Assembly (NCBI RefSeq): GCF_029714425.1
Contig: NZ_CP121668.1
Coordinates: forward strand, 806,001 to 870,000
Source of the DNA: Bradyrhizobium sp. CB2312
GTDB lineage: Bacteria > Pseudomonadota > Alphaproteobacteria > Rhizobiales > Xanthobacteraceae
Length of the DNA stretch: 64,000 nt
Direction: 5' to 3'
The notes below the pieces were generated by a model. The model did not search any database. It saw nothing but the letters and a program-made list of their open reading frames with translations, and was not told the DNA's origin. Position 1 is the stretch's first letter; the number at the start of each line of letters is the position of its first letter. Position numbers and translations under genes: made by a program. This document shows positions 22,836 through 31,764 of the stretch, one piece after another.

Positions 22836-23123
22836 CTATTCTGTCGTTCCGGAGATGATCGTCTCCGAGAGGCCATTCAAATAGGTCTGAAGTTCCTCGA
22901 TATCGTCAAACTGCTTGAATTCTCCTCGATCCAGCGCTCCTACGCCGGTGCGAGCAGCTGCTCTCAAGGCCTTCAGTCTGCCCGCATCCTCCGCCTCGCG
23001 TTGCTCCACGAGCCGCAACCCATCACGGAGCACCTCGCTGGCGTTCTGGTAGCGGCCGGACTTGACGAGGGTCTCGAGGAGCTCTTCCTGACGCTCCGTC
23101 AGTACGACATTTCTCGTGGGCAC
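22836..23123 (-). CDS. parD: ParD-type ribbon-helix-helix antitoxin
   Basis: A 95-aa antitoxin with an N-terminal RHH DNA-binding part (RNVVLTERQEELLETLVKSG, then YQNASEVLRDGLRLVEQRE) and an acidic, Gly-containing C-terminal toxin-binding segment (DRGEFKQFDDIEELQTYLNG). It precedes the ParE toxin by 8 bp. ParD proteins repress their own promoter, and the palindrome at 23156-23180 is where one would expect it to bind. Confidence 0.93.
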   Translation of the reverse strand: MPTRNVVLTERQEELLETLVKSGRYQNASEVLRDGLRLVEQREAEDAGRLKALRAAARTGVGALDRGEFKQFDDIEELQTYLNGLSETIISGTTE

Positions 23124-23155
23124 TGGCGTCCTCTGATCGTTGAAAGCGGGCTCGC

Positions 23156-23192
23156 GCTTATGGCATAATATGCCATAAGCTCATGAATTCAA
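23156..23192 (-). promoter_or_regulatory. parDE promoter and palindromic operator
   Basis: 23156-23180 is a perfect 25-bp palindrome (12-bp arms GCTTATGGCATA / TATGCCATAAGC around one central base). On the minus strand a -35 TTGAAT (23187-23192), a 16-bp spacer and a -10 TATTAT (23165-23170) place the -10 box in the centre of the palindrome, 33 bp before the parD start. Binding there would block the promoter, the expected autoregulation by ParD/ParDE. Confidence 0.8.
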
Positions 23193-23252
23193 CCGGGATT
23201 GGTGGTGCTGCTGGGCCAGCTGCCGCGTGTGACCGCCGTTCCCATAGGGGCA

Positions 23253-24028
23253 TCACCGGCCCGCCAGCACCTCCTTGCACTTGGCCGCGAAGGCGTTGAG
23301 GTACGAGCCGATCTCGCTCGCCAGCGCGTCGGAGCGGTCGACATTCTGCAGGCTCATGTTGAGTGCGTAGACCGGAAGCCCGTCCAGCACGATGGGCGTT
23401 GCGACGGCAAGAACGCCGGGCTGCCACGACACCGCGCAATAGCCGTCGCGTTCGACGGAGCGGATCGACGTCCTGACGTCTGCAAGCAGCGCCTTGGTGG
23501 CAGCCGTGCTGCGCCGCTTGAACAGTCTCAGCAATCGCTCGCGCTCGGTCTCGGCAATGCCGGCGAGGTAAGCGCGACCGAGCGACGTCAGCTCCATCGG
23601 GACTGCTGGCCGGCGACCACGTTGCGCAGCGCCGCGCGCGGGCTGTAGCGGATCGACTCCAGGTAAACCATCATGGTCCTATCAGCGGCAGCTAGCCCGA
23701 CGTTCAGCCGGCGCTTCGCCGACTCCGCCCGCATCATCGGGCCGATCGCGTTGAGCACCGGTGATCCCGTCCGCATGGCGTGGCCGATGCTGATGACGGA
23801 CGCGGCAAGGCGGTAGGTCCGCTCGGCGCGCACCTCGTCGAGCATCCCGGAATTGACCAGCGTTCGTGTCAGCCGGCTGACCGTCGATCGCGGCAATCCT
23901 GTTCGCTCCGCAATCTCGCCGTTGCCCAGCGTGTCGACGCCGGGCCGGAACGCCCGGAGGATCTCGATGCCCCTTTCGAGCGACCGGTTGACGTCAACCC
24001 CGCCCGCATATCTGCGCGCCTGTGCCAA
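23253..24028 (-). pseudogene. IclR family regulator, frameshifted
   Basis: The N-terminal part has the IclR winged-helix domain (DVNRSLERGIEILRAFRPG, then NGEIAERTGLPRSTVSRLTRTL). The C-terminal effector domain continues in another frame from about 23597 (MELTSLGRAYLAGIAETERE, ending SYLNAFAAKCKEVLAGR). The original frame stops at 23588-23590 after AGQQSRWS, so a single-base indel at about 23597-23605 splits an otherwise complete gene. The likely start is the TTG at 24026-24028, behind GGGAGG. This puts the operator palindrome at 24046-24060 just upstream. It is divergent from the crotonase operon it probably controlled. Sequencing error is not excluded. Confidence 0.8.
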
Positions 24029-24045
24029 ACCCACCCTCCCGGCAT

Positions 24046-24060
24046 TTCCACTCAGTGGAA
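24046..24060. promoter_or_regulatory. IclR-type operator candidate
   Basis: TTCCACTCAGTGGAA is a perfect palindrome with 7-bp arms around one base, in the 118-bp gap between the IclR gene and the crotonase operon. IclR-family sites are commonly of this TTCCA...TGGAA type. It lies 18 bp before the chosen IclR start. Confidence 0.65.
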
Positions 24061-24146
24061 TAGGGGGATGTTCGGGATGACGCAAGCCGCGATACTTTCA
24101 AGACACGACCAATGCCTCGCCGCGCACGCCAACCACGGGCCTTGCC

Positions 24147-24938
24147 ATGTCCTATCAGCTCATCGAATTTTCCGTCGAAGCCGGCGTCGCGACCATCGCA
24201 TTCAACCGTCCCGAGCGGCGCAACGCCATGAGCGACGAGATGCGCGCGGAGTTCGTCAGTGCGCTCGAAACCGTCGCCCGCGACAAGGCGATCAAGGCCC
24301 TGGTGCTGACCGGGCGCGGCAACGCCTTCTGTGCCGGTGGGGATATCAGCGGCATGAAGCGCCGGCTCGCCGCGCCGCAGGGCGAGGTTGCCTTCAACGG
24401 CTGGAGCCGTCAGCAGGGCGTGCACCACGTTCAATCGTTCCTGCTGGGCCTGCCGAAGCCGACGATTGCCGCCGTCAACGGCGCCGCGGCGGGGCTTGGT
24501 GCCGATACCGCGCTCGCCTGCGACTTCGTGATGGGAACGGAACGATCGAAATTCACCTGGTCCTACATCAAGCGCGGTTTGATCCCCGACGGCGGCGGGC
24601 TGTATTTCCTGCCGCGCCGGGTCGGGCTTCCCAAGGCAAAGGAGCTGATCTTCACCGGCCGCGTCGTCGATGCTGACGAAGCGCTCGCGCTCGGGATCGT
24701 CGATCGCAAGGTGGCCTCGGCCGAGCTCCTGCCCGCCGCACAGGCCTGGGCGGCCGAGCTGGCACAGGGCTCGCCCACGGCGCTGGCGCTGGGCAAGAAG
24801 ATCCTGAACGAGACCTTCGAGCATTCCGCGCACGATATCTTCAGTCTCGGCAGCCAGGCGCAGGCGATCTGCTACACCAGCACCGAGCATCGCGACGCCG
24901 TGACGGCGTTCCTCGCGCAATCCTCGTCGAAGGATTGA
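24147..24938 (+). CDS. Enoyl-CoA hydratase/isomerase family protein
   Basis: A 263-aa crotonase-fold enzyme acting on acyl-CoA thioesters. The oxyanion-hole motifs are AFCAGGDISGMKRR (about 63-76) and NGAAAGLGADTALACDF. Where rat enoyl-CoA hydratase has two catalytic Glu residues, this protein has Asp (GADTA and GLIPDGGG), so the exact reaction (hydration, isomerisation or other) is open. It is first gene of a three-gene operon with an acyl-CoA ligase 3 bp downstream, and it is divergent from IclR. This suggests breakdown of a CoA-activated organic acid. Confidence 0.93.
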   Translation: MSYQLIEFSVEAGVATIAFNRPERRNAMSDEMRAEFVSALETVARDKAIKALVLTGRGNAFCAGGDISGMKRRLAAPQGEVAFNGWSRQQGVHHVQSFLLGLPKPTIAAVNGAAAGLGADTALACDFVMGTERSKFTWSYIKRGLIPDGGGLYFLPRRVGLPKAKELIFTGRVVDADEALALGIVDRKVASAELLPAAQAWAAELAQGSPTALALGKKILNETFEHSAHDIFSLGSQAQAICYTSTEHRDAVTAFLAQSSSKD

Positions 24939-24941
24939 GCC

Positions 24942-27029
24942 ATGGACGCAATCGAACGCCTGATCCGGCCGCGCAGCGTAGCAATCATCGGCGCATCCGC
25001 GGACCCGACCAAGACGTCGGGGCGGCCGGTCGCCTATCTCCAGAAGCATGGCTTTGCGGGTGACATCTATCCCGTCAATCCGAAGGTCGCGGAGATCGGC
25101 GGTCTCGCCTGCTACCCCGACATCGCGTCGCTGCCTGATGTGCCCGATGTCGGCATTGTCCTGTTAGGCGCGGAGCGCGCCCACATCGCGGTGCGCGAAT
25201 TGTCCGAGCGCGGGGCTGCCGCGGCGATCGTTCTCGCCAGCGGCTTCACTGAAATGGGGGCGGAAGGCGCCGCGCGCCAGCAGCAGTTAATGCAAGCCGC
25301 CGGATCAATGCGCCTGCTCGGGCCGAACACGATCGGTCTCGTCAATATCTCGGACAACATCGTCCTTTCGGCGTCGGGCGCGCTGGCGATGGATCACTTT
25401 CCGTCGGGCCCCATCGGCCTCGTCTCGCAAAGCGGAGGCATTTTGGGAGCCTTGCTGTCGCGCGCTGCGGCGCGCGGCATCGGACTGTCCAAGCTGGTAT
25501 CGACCAGCAACGAAGCCGATCTCGAGCTCGCCGACTTCATCGACTTTCTGGCCGATGACAATGCGACCACGGTCGTCGCGCTCTATGTCGAGGCGATCCG
25601 CAATCCGGCTCGCTTTCGCGAAGCCGTTCTCAAGGCGCAACGCGCCGGCAAACCTATCGTCGCCTTCAAGATCGGGCGGTCGGAGGCGGGCGCGAAGGCG
25701 GCGGTCTCGCACACCGGGGCGCTCGCGGGCTCCGATCGCATGTACGACGCCCTGTTCAGGCAACTCGGCGTGATCCGCGCCAGGACGTTCGAAGATCTGC
25801 TCGACATTCCTGCACTGCTTGCGGCCGGACGGACGCTGCGCGGCCGGCGCGTGGCGATCCTCACCTCCACCGGCGGCGCAGGCACGATCGTGTCCGACAG
25901 TCTGGGCGTCGCAGGCTTCACAACGCCCGCCCCCGATGCCGAGACGGCCGCGCAATTGCGCGCATTGCAGTCGGGATCGCATGCCGCGCTCGATCGCAAT
26001 CCGATCGACGTGACCCTGGCCGGCCTGCAGCCGGGTCTGCTCCGCGCCGCAATCAAGATCCTGCTCGCCAGTCCCTCCTACGATGCGCTCGCGGTCATTG
26101 CCGGCTCGTCGGCGGTGGGATCGCCGGCTTTGATGGCCGATGCCATTCACGATTGCCTGCCGCTCAGCGACAAGCCCGTCATTGCCTATGTGAGCCCCTA
26201 CGCGCCCGACGTGGTCTCCGTCCTCACCCGGCGCGGCGTCCCGGCCTACACATCCGCCGAAAGCTGCGCCGCTGCGCTCGATGGACTCTTGCAGGCCGGA
26301 ATGCCGAACGAGGTCCAGACCTCCGGCTCGATTGCGACGACGGCCAATGTCAGCGACTTTCCGGCGGGATCGCTGGATGAGGCACAGGCGAAAGCACTCT
26401 TCGCCCGTTTCGGTGTTCCGGTCGTGACGGAGAAAGTGGTCGCAACATCAGGCGAAGCGGAACAGGCGGCGCGCGATTTCGGTGGCCGGGTCGTGCTCAA
26501 GATTCTCTCGCACGAGATCTCGCACAAGAGTGACGTCGGCGGCGTCGCGGTCAACCTGACCGCTGAAACGATTGGCGCCCGCCTGGCGGCGATGGCTGAC
26601 GAGGTCGCGCTCAGGACCGGCAATCGGCCTGAACGCTTCCTGGTTCAGGAGATGATCTCAGGCGGCGTCGAGATCATTCTCGGGATGCATCGCGATCCCT
26701 TAGGCACAGCGATCCTGCTCGGAATGGGCGGCGTCACCGCCGAGCTGTTCAAGGACACGACGATGCGCCTGCTTCCACCGGAGGGCGGCCTCAGCCTGGA
26801 AGAGGCTCGCACGATGGCGCGCGATCTCGTCACGTGGCCGTTGCTGGACGGTTTTCGGGGCCGGCCGAAATGCGATGTCGAAGCGCTCGCAGCAACGATC
26901 GTTGCCTTCTCACGCATGGTTGCGCAGCTCGGCGACCGCCTTGTCGAGGCCGAAATCAATCCGGTCTTCGTGCTGCCGGCGGGCCAGGGCGTGAAGGCGG
27001 CAGACGGATTGGTTGTTCTCAATGTCTGA
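24942..27029 (+). CDS. Acetate--CoA ligase (ADP-forming) family protein
   Basis: A 695-aa single-chain NDP-forming acyl-CoA synthetase: an N-terminal CoA-binding Rossmann domain (SVAIIGASADPTKTSGRPV), a succinyl-CoA-ligase-like middle part with SQSGGILGALLSRA and the phosphohistidine region VSHTGALAGSD, and a C-terminal ATP-grasp domain (KILSHEISHKSDVGGVAVNL, LGMGGVTAELFKD). It would activate an organic acid for the preceding crotonase, or recover ATP from the CoA ester. It starts 3 bp after the crotonase stop. Its end overlaps the upstream part of the binding-protein reading frame by up to 8 bp. Confidence 0.94.
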   Translation: MDAIERLIRPRSVAIIGASADPTKTSGRPVAYLQKHGFAGDIYPVNPKVAEIGGLACYPDIASLPDVPDVGIVLLGAERAHIAVRELSERGAAAAIVLASGFTEMGAEGAARQQQLMQAAGSMRLLGPNTIGLVNISDNIVLSASGALAMDHFPSGPIGLVSQSGGILGALLSRAAARGIGLSKLVSTSNEADLELADFIDFLADDNATTVVALYVEAIRNPARFREAVLKAQRAGKPIVAFKIGRSEAGAKAAVSHTGALAGSDRMYDALFRQLGVIRARTFEDLLDIPALLAAGRTLRGRRVAILTSTGGAGTIVSDSLGVAGFTTPAPDAETAAQLRALQSGSHAALDRNPIDVTLAGLQPGLLRAAIKILLASPSYDALAVIAGSSAVGSPALMADAIHDCLPLSDKPVIAYVSPYAPDVVSVLTRRGVPAYTSAESCAAALDGLLQAGMPNEVQTSGSIATTANVSDFPAGSLDEAQAKALFARFGVPVVTEKVVATSGEAEQAARDFGGRVVLKILSHEISHKSDVGGVAVNLTAETIGARLAAMADEVALRTGNRPERFLVQEMISGGVEIILGMHRDPLGTAILLGMGGVTAELFKDTTMRLLPPEGGLSLEEARTMARDLVTWPLLDGFRGRPKCDVEALAATIVAFSRMVAQLGDRLVEAEINPVFVLPAGQGVKAADGLVVLNV

Positions 27030-27051
27030 ACGAAACCGGATGGAGCTCCAG

Positions 27052-28086
27052 ATGGCCTTTGGCGAAATCATCAATCACGACGGCGCTCGCGGGAAGGGCT
27101 TTGCCGCGAGGCGCTGGCTGAGCCTCGCCATCCTCGCCTGTACTGCCTTGCCAGTCGTTGCCGGCATGGGAGCGGCGCCGGCGCGCGCCGAATTTCCCGA
27201 GAAGATCATCAAGATCGTGGTGCCGTTCGCGGCCGGTGGCGGAACCGACATCATCGCGCGAACGACGGCCCAGGAAATCCAGACGGACCTCGGCAAATCC
27301 GTCATCATCGAGAACAAGCCGGGCGCCGGCACCATCATCGGCACCCAGACGGTGGCCACCAGCGATCCCGACGGTTACTCGCTGCTGATGGCGACCTTCG
27401 CGCATGCGGTCAATCCGAGCCTGTACAACAAGCTGCCGTTCGATCCGCACAAGGATTTTTCGGCGGTCTCGCTGATCGCGCGCTCCTTCAACATCGTCGT
27501 CGTGAACCCGGCATCCAAGATCAACTCGATCGCCGATCTGATCGCGGAGGCCAAGGCCAATCCGGGCAAGCTCAATTTCGGCACGTTCGGCACCGGCACC
27601 TCGGCTCATCTCGCCGGCGAGCTGTTCAACTCCATGGCGAAGGTCAAGATGACGGCGGTGCCCTACAAGGGCGCGGCGCCTGCGATCAGCGATCTCCTCG
27701 GCGGGCAGATCGACGTGATGTTCACCACCGTGGCAAGTGCGGCCTCGCTGGTGGCTGCAGGTCAGCTCCGGGCGCTGGCCGTCACATCGGCCGAACGTTC
27801 GGCAGCGTTTCCGCAATTGCCGACCGTCGCTGAGGCCGGCGTGCCCGGCTACGCCGCCGAGTCCTGGTACGGATTGTACGCTCCGGCCAAAACGCCGGCT
27901 CCGGTGATTGCGCGGCTGAACCAGGCAGTCGCAAAGGCGGTCAAGTCAGGTGGTTTCAAGCAGCTGGAGGCGAACGAAGGCCTCATCATGGTTGGAAGCG
28001 CTCCGGAAGAGCTCGATCGCTATGTCGGGCAGGAGGAGGAGCGCTGGCGCAAGCTGGTCAAGGACGCCAACATCGAGGTGCAATAG
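27052..28086 (+). CDS. Tripartite tricarboxylate transporter (Bug/TctC) substrate-binding protein
   Basis: A 344-aa periplasmic binding protein. A long signal peptide ends about GAAPARAEF. The mature part shows the Bug/TctC fold signatures KIVVPFAAGGGTDIIARTTA, VIIENKPGAGTIIGTQTVA, FGTFGTGTSAHLAGE and VPYKGAAPAISDLLGGQIDV. Such proteins deliver small carboxylates to a TctAB permease, or to a shared one when no permease is linked. None is here. The start at 27052 is behind GGAG; earlier in-frame ATGs at 27022 and 27040 overlap or abut the ligase gene. As last gene of the operon it suggests uptake of the acid the ligase activates. Confidence 0.92.
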   Translation: MAFGEIINHDGARGKGFAARRWLSLAILACTALPVVAGMGAAPARAEFPEKIIKIVVPFAAGGGTDIIARTTAQEIQTDLGKSVIIENKPGAGTIIGTQTVATSDPDGYSLLMATFAHAVNPSLYNKLPFDPHKDFSAVSLIARSFNIVVVNPASKINSIADLIAEAKANPGKLNFGTFGTGTSAHLAGELFNSMAKVKMTAVPYKGAAPAISDLLGGQIDVMFTTVASAASLVAAGQLRALAVTSAERSAAFPQLPTVAEAGVPGYAAESWYGLYAPAKTPAPVIARLNQAVAKAVKSGGFKQLEANEGLIMVGSAPEELDRYVGQEEERWRKLVKDANIEVQ

Positions 28087-28149
28087 GTTCGGCATTCCGA
28101 GCTGATACGCGTTACGGGGCGCGGGTCAGCTCCACGCTATCGCCGGCGT

Positions 28150-28476
28150 TCAGCGCAGACCCTGTTCGTCGATGAGAATGCGATGGATCTCGATGCGCTC
28201 CGGCAGCTCGATCAGGAATTCCGGATCGCGTGCGAGATGATGCACCTTGCTCGGCTCGCCCTTGGTGAATGCCGTCATCGCCATGATATCGGCCCAGTAG
28301 GAGATGGTCGTGAACCACGTCTCCTCATCACGGTCCTCGCGCAACTGCTGCACGCCGAGAGCCGTCTTCATCAGCGGGGGAATGCCCTCGGCTTGCAGAT
28401 AGGCCTGGTAGGCGTCAGCGACATCGCGGCGGGTGCGGCCGCGCCAGATGCGCGCGATGGTCGGTTTGGTTGGCAT
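28150..28476 (-). CDS. Hypothetical protein, monooxygenase-like (ABM fold) candidate
   Basis: A 108-aa soluble protein starting MPTKPTIARIWRGRTRRDVA and containing DAYQAYLQAEGIPPL, REDRDEETWFTTISYWADIM and HHLARDPEFLIELPERIEIH. The pattern of an initial beta strand, W/T-rich strand and Y/W helix resembles small dimeric alpha-beta-barrel proteins such as antibiotic biosynthesis monooxygenases, but I cannot confirm this. AAGGGA lies six bases before the ATG. It stands alone, between the operon end and repeat C copy 2. Confidence 0.75.
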   Translation of the reverse strand: MPTKPTIARIWRGRTRRDVADAYQAYLQAEGIPPLMKTALGVQQLREDRDEETWFTTISYWADIMAMTAFTKGEPSKVHHLARDPEFLIELPERIEIHRILIDEQGLR

Positions 28477-28517
28477 ATGTATTCCCTTCGGTGCGCGGAA
28501 CCCGGGGGCCGATCAAC

Positions 28518-28621
28518 CTAGAGCATGATCCGGAAAAGTGCGTAGCGGCTTTCCGAAAAGATCATGCTCAAACAATAACCTAAAGCGCGATGACGATTCG
28601 TCCTGATCTCATCGCGCTTTA
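28518..28621. repeat. Interspersed repeat, family C (copy 2)
   Basis: Starts CTAGAGCATGATCCGG and ends CATCGCGCTTTAA, with the same internal hairpins and central string as the copy at 11564-11668. It lies between two minus-strand genes, upstream of the ABM-like gene. Confidence 0.85.
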
Positions 28622-28771
28622 AGCCAAATGCCGTCGCCCCCGCATCAGTTCACATCGTCTGGTGCAGTGTTTCGTCGCAGTCCCAAAGGGGGAGGACCGC
28701 CGGGTGGGGATTTTCGGCGCCACGCAGGAACTTCCAACCTTGCTCCCGACGTTGATCATGGACATGTCGAG

Positions 28772-29125
28772 CTACGGATCGCGGGTCAGCTCTACGCCGT
28801 CGACCACCATCTTCCATGTCCCCGCATCCTGATGAGGCGGCGTCGACACCTCGAAGGTCGTCGAAATGAATGGAATCCCGACGACGAAATTGTCGCCCTC
28901 GAACCGCCGCAGCGGGGCCTTGATCGTCGTCGTGGCCTCGCCGATCGCGGTGCCGTGCCTGACGCGCTTGTAGCGCACCATCCCGTCCTTGGTGAGCTCG
29001 ACGTCCATCGCCGGCGCGTGCCACTCGCCGACATAAGCGGCCTTGTCCTCCGGCACGGGCTGCCCGCACGCCGTCAGCAACGGCAGGGCGGCAACGAGGA
29101 TCATTACGGAAATTCGCCTTCTCAT
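28772..29125 (-). CDS. Small lipoprotein
   Basis: A 117-aa protein with a lipoprotein signal MRRRISVMILVAALPLLTAC, lipobox LTAC. The mature part begins GQPVPEDKAAYVGEWHAPAM and is a short beta-rich domain (VELTKDGMVRYKRVR, GDNFVVGIPFISTTFEV, GTWKMVVDGVELTR) resembling small lipocalin-like or copper-resistance-like periplasmic domains, with no catalytic motif. The start at 29123-29125 is chosen for the signal peptide; upstream codons are in frame but not signal-like. It is probably attached to the outer membrane or inner-membrane surface. Function unknown. Confidence 0.85.
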   Translation of the reverse strand: MRRRISVMILVAALPLLTACGQPVPEDKAAYVGEWHAPAMDVELTKDGMVRYKRVRHGTAIGEATTTIKAPLRRFEGDNFVVGIPFISTTFEVSTPPHQDAGTWKMVVDGVELTRDP

Positions 29126-29269
29126 GTTTTGCTCGACAGCGGGAGGTGTCGCGGAAGATGCGACAGAACCCACCTTCGTCGGCGCTCGCACTATTCGGGT
29201 TCAAGAGCGACGGCCATCGATCGCCGTGCATGCCGGGCTCGAAGCGCGATCGGGATCGCGATGAATGGT

Positions 29270-29347
29270 TAGCGCGCTTGCGGCTGTCGTTTGCGCATGA
29301 TCTCTTCGCAGCGCTGACGTGGCCCTTCAGTCCGGATCATGCCTCAG
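29270..29347. repeat. Degenerate interspersed repeat, family C
   Basis: In reverse orientation relative to the other copies: GTTTGCGCATGATCTCTTCG ... TCCGGATCATGC. It abuts the stop codon of the TPR/GT9 gene (29344-29346). Confidence 0.65.
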
Positions 29348-31149
29348 TGCGCGCGGGGTTCAAATGAGCTGGCCCGTGCGCGCAATTCGTCCCTGACGCG
29401 ATCGAGCACGCTCTCATACTCACGCCTCTCGGTCTGCCGGAACAGCCGCATGCTGGGGTACCAGGGGCTGTCTGTGCGGTCGAGCAGCCAGCGATAGTCG
29501 GGCGTCCATGGCAAAAGGAGCCAGGTCGGGCGGCCAAGGGCGCCGGCCAGATGAGCGATGCTGGTGTCGACGGTGATCACGAGATCAAGGCAGCTCATCA
29601 GGGCGGCGGTCTCGGCGAAATCGGTGAGGTCGGCGGTGAGGTCGACGATGTCGTGTCTCTCCCGCAGCACCGTGGCGTCGCTCGGGCGCGGCCCCTTCTG
29701 GAGGCTGATAAAAGTGGCATCGGCGTCGAGGATACGGGACAGCGTCCGCAGCGGAATGGAGCGCGCCTGATCGTTGACGTGGGCCGGATCGCCGGACCAG
29801 GCGAGGCCGACCCGGAGCCTGGTTCGAGGACCGAGACGATTGTCCCAGGCCTGAATACGGTCGTCCGGAGGCGAGGGCAGATACGGCATGTCCGCCGGGA
29901 TCGTATCGAGGCGGGTGCCGAAGGCGAGCGGAAGGCTGGATATCGGGCAGTGCAAATCGAAATGCGGCAGCGTGCCTGCAGCCGACATCGGGACGTGATG
30001 GGATACGCCGCCTAGAGGAGACATCAGCCGACGCAGCGGGTCCTGAACGGCAAGAATAACGCGCGCCCCCCGCGCCGCCAGCATGGGGACGTAGCGGACG
30101 AAGTGAATCGTGTCCCCCAGTCCTTCATCCGCAGCGACCAGGATCGTCTTTCCTGCGATGTCTTGGTCACCGAGCCACGTCGGTTGCGCAAAGCGGGCGT
30201 ATTTCGCCGAAGGCAGCTTCAATCGGATCTGGTGCCCGCGCCAGCCGGCTTCGAAATCGCCTGTCAGGAGACGAGCCAGGGCCACATTCCAGTCTGTCAC
30301 CGTATCGTTCAGCCCGAGCGCCTTCATGTGCTCGGACAACGCGAAGACCTCGTCGAAGCGATGCAGGTGGAACAGCGTGGTCAGCTTGTTGTTGAAGGCC
30401 GCCACCAGGTGCGGCTCTATCGCGATGGCTTTCTCGAACCACGCCAATGCCTCTTCATCCCTGCCGAGCCGCCGTAGCGAAAGGCCGAGATTGTTGCAGG
30501 TGTCGGCCTTGTCGGGAGCGAGCTGGTGCGCGCGCTTGCCCTCGGTCGCGGACTCCTCGAACCGCTTCAGCGTGTAGAGAATCCATGCGCGCGTGTGCAG
30601 CGTCGGGGCATGGTTCGGGAATAGTTTGTCGCTGAGGTCCAGATGCGCGATGGCCTCCTCGTTCCGGCCGAGCTTGTGGAGGAGAGTCCCGCTCTTGCGC
30701 AGGGTGTCGTGATGATCCGGATCGAGCTTGAGCGCGTGCTGGAAGCTCGCGAGGGCCTGATCGAGGCGCGACAGCTGAGAGAGGATGTCGCCGCGCTGTC
30801 GCCACAAGCCGGCGTCGTCAGGCCGGAGCTGGATCGCGTTGTCGACGACGTTGAGCGCCTCCTCGAAGCGCCCATGCTGCTGCAACGCCGTCCCGAAGCT
30901 TGCAAGATATTCGGGCTTGGGCGCCCGACGGATCGCGCGGACGATCCACTCCAGAGCGTCATTGTAGTGTTGGTCGTGGAGACACAGCAGGCCCATGAGA
31001 TGCTGGGCGTCCGTGTGCTCCGCATCCATCGTGAGGGCCTGCTCGCAGCAAGCACGGGCGTCGAGATGCCGTCCGGCCCGGAGATGCTGAAGGCCCGCTT
31101 CACAGTAAGCGGCTGGTGTTTCCATCGCTGGCACGTTGCGGGCTGTCAT
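29344..31149 (-). CDS. TPR protein with glycosyltransferase-9-like C-terminal domain
   Basis: A 601-aa protein. Residues about 10-270 form a run of tetratricopeptide repeats (for example GRFEEALNVVDNAIQLRPDD, SRLDQALASFQHALKLDPDH, GRDEEALAWFEKAIAIEPH). The C-terminal half has an ADP-heptose/GT9-like fold, with ILVAADEGLGDTIHFVRYVP and the signature DLVITVDTSIAHLAGALGRP followed by TWLLLPWTPDYRWL. Such fusions are abundant in Bradyrhizobium and are thought to act in glycan assembly or protein glycosylation; the substrate is not known. It has no signal peptide. It is monocistronic. Confidence 0.92.
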   Translation of the reverse strand: MTARNVPAMETPAAYCEAGLQHLRAGRHLDARACCEQALTMDAEHTDAQHLMGLLCLHDQHYNDALEWIVRAIRRAPKPEYLASFGTALQQHGRFEEALNVVDNAIQLRPDDAGLWRQRGDILSQLSRLDQALASFQHALKLDPDHHDTLRKSGTLLHKLGRNEEAIAHLDLSDKLFPNHAPTLHTRAWILYTLKRFEESATEGKRAHQLAPDKADTCNNLGLSLRRLGRDEEALAWFEKAIAIEPHLVAAFNNKLTTLFHLHRFDEVFALSEHMKALGLNDTVTDWNVALARLLTGDFEAGWRGHQIRLKLPSAKYARFAQPTWLGDQDIAGKTILVAADEGLGDTIHFVRYVPMLAARGARVILAVQDPLRRLMSPLGGVSHHVPMSAAGTLPHFDLHCPISSLPLAFGTRLDTIPADMPYLPSPPDDRIQAWDNRLGPRTRLRVGLAWSGDPAHVNDQARSIPLRTLSRILDADATFISLQKGPRPSDATVLRERHDIVDLTADLTDFAETAALMSCLDLVITVDTSIAHLAGALGRPTWLLLPWTPDYRWLLDRTDSPWYPSMRLFRQTERREYESVLDRVRDELRARASSFEPRAH

Positions 31150-31303
31150 TGAGCTCTTGCTGGCGGCGCGGCACTAGCGATGTCCGGCCAATTCGACTTT
31201 TGACGTTGAGGCCGGCAAAAATGCATGATTCTGCTCATAGTAGAAAGCTGGGCAGCCGGCGGTTACGATCGTCTTCACAAGCCTCGCGCAAGGAGACGGA
31301 CGC

Positions 31304-31744
31304 GTGATCGAACACATTCTCAGATTCATGACGCTTGGCACGGTCATCGTTGGCATGGCGGCGATCTATGCGGCGCTCCATACCAACAACCGGCGCCTGG
31401 GCGCGGACATCTTCCTGCGATATTCCGACCGGGTCTCCGACCTGCGGCGCCGCCTTCCGGTCGGAGTGTTCCTCGAGCGAGGGGCCGCCGGCGACCTCGA
31501 AATCACGGCGGAAGAGCAGCGGGCCGTGCATGAGATCATCCACGCGATCTTCGAGCTCTACGAGCTCAAGGTGCACGGCTTCTTTCCAGCGGAGATATGG
31601 AAGATCAGGGAGCCCGACATCGAAAGGCTGCTGTCGCTGCCGGTCTTTCAGCAGGAACTGGCGGACCTGCAAGCCCGATACGCCAGACATCCGCGCCTGA
31701 CGGCCTGGCTCGAGAAGATCAGGAGGCAGTCAGAGATGGCCTGA
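31304..31744 (+). CDS. Membrane-anchored hypothetical protein
   Basis: A 146-aa protein starting with a GTG, eight bases behind AAGGAG. One N-terminal membrane helix (FMTLGTVIVGMAAIYAALHT) is followed by a cytoplasmic helical domain: LGADIFLRYSDRVSDLRRRL, AVHEIIHAIFELYELKVHGF, EPDIERLLSLPVFQQELADL. The arrangement resembles small proteins with a YtxH/DUF4760-like single anchor, but no family is certain. It is divergent from the TPR gene and convergent with the LLM oxidoreductase. Confidence 0.8.
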   Translation: MIEHILRFMTLGTVIVGMAAIYAALHTNNRRLGADIFLRYSDRVSDLRRRLPVGVFLERGAAGDLEITAEEQRAVHEIIHAIFELYELKVHGFFPAEIWKIREPDIERLLSLPVFQQELADLQARYARHPRLTAWLEKIRRQSEMA

Positions 31745-31764
31745 CCTGTGTGTCGGCGATCGCC

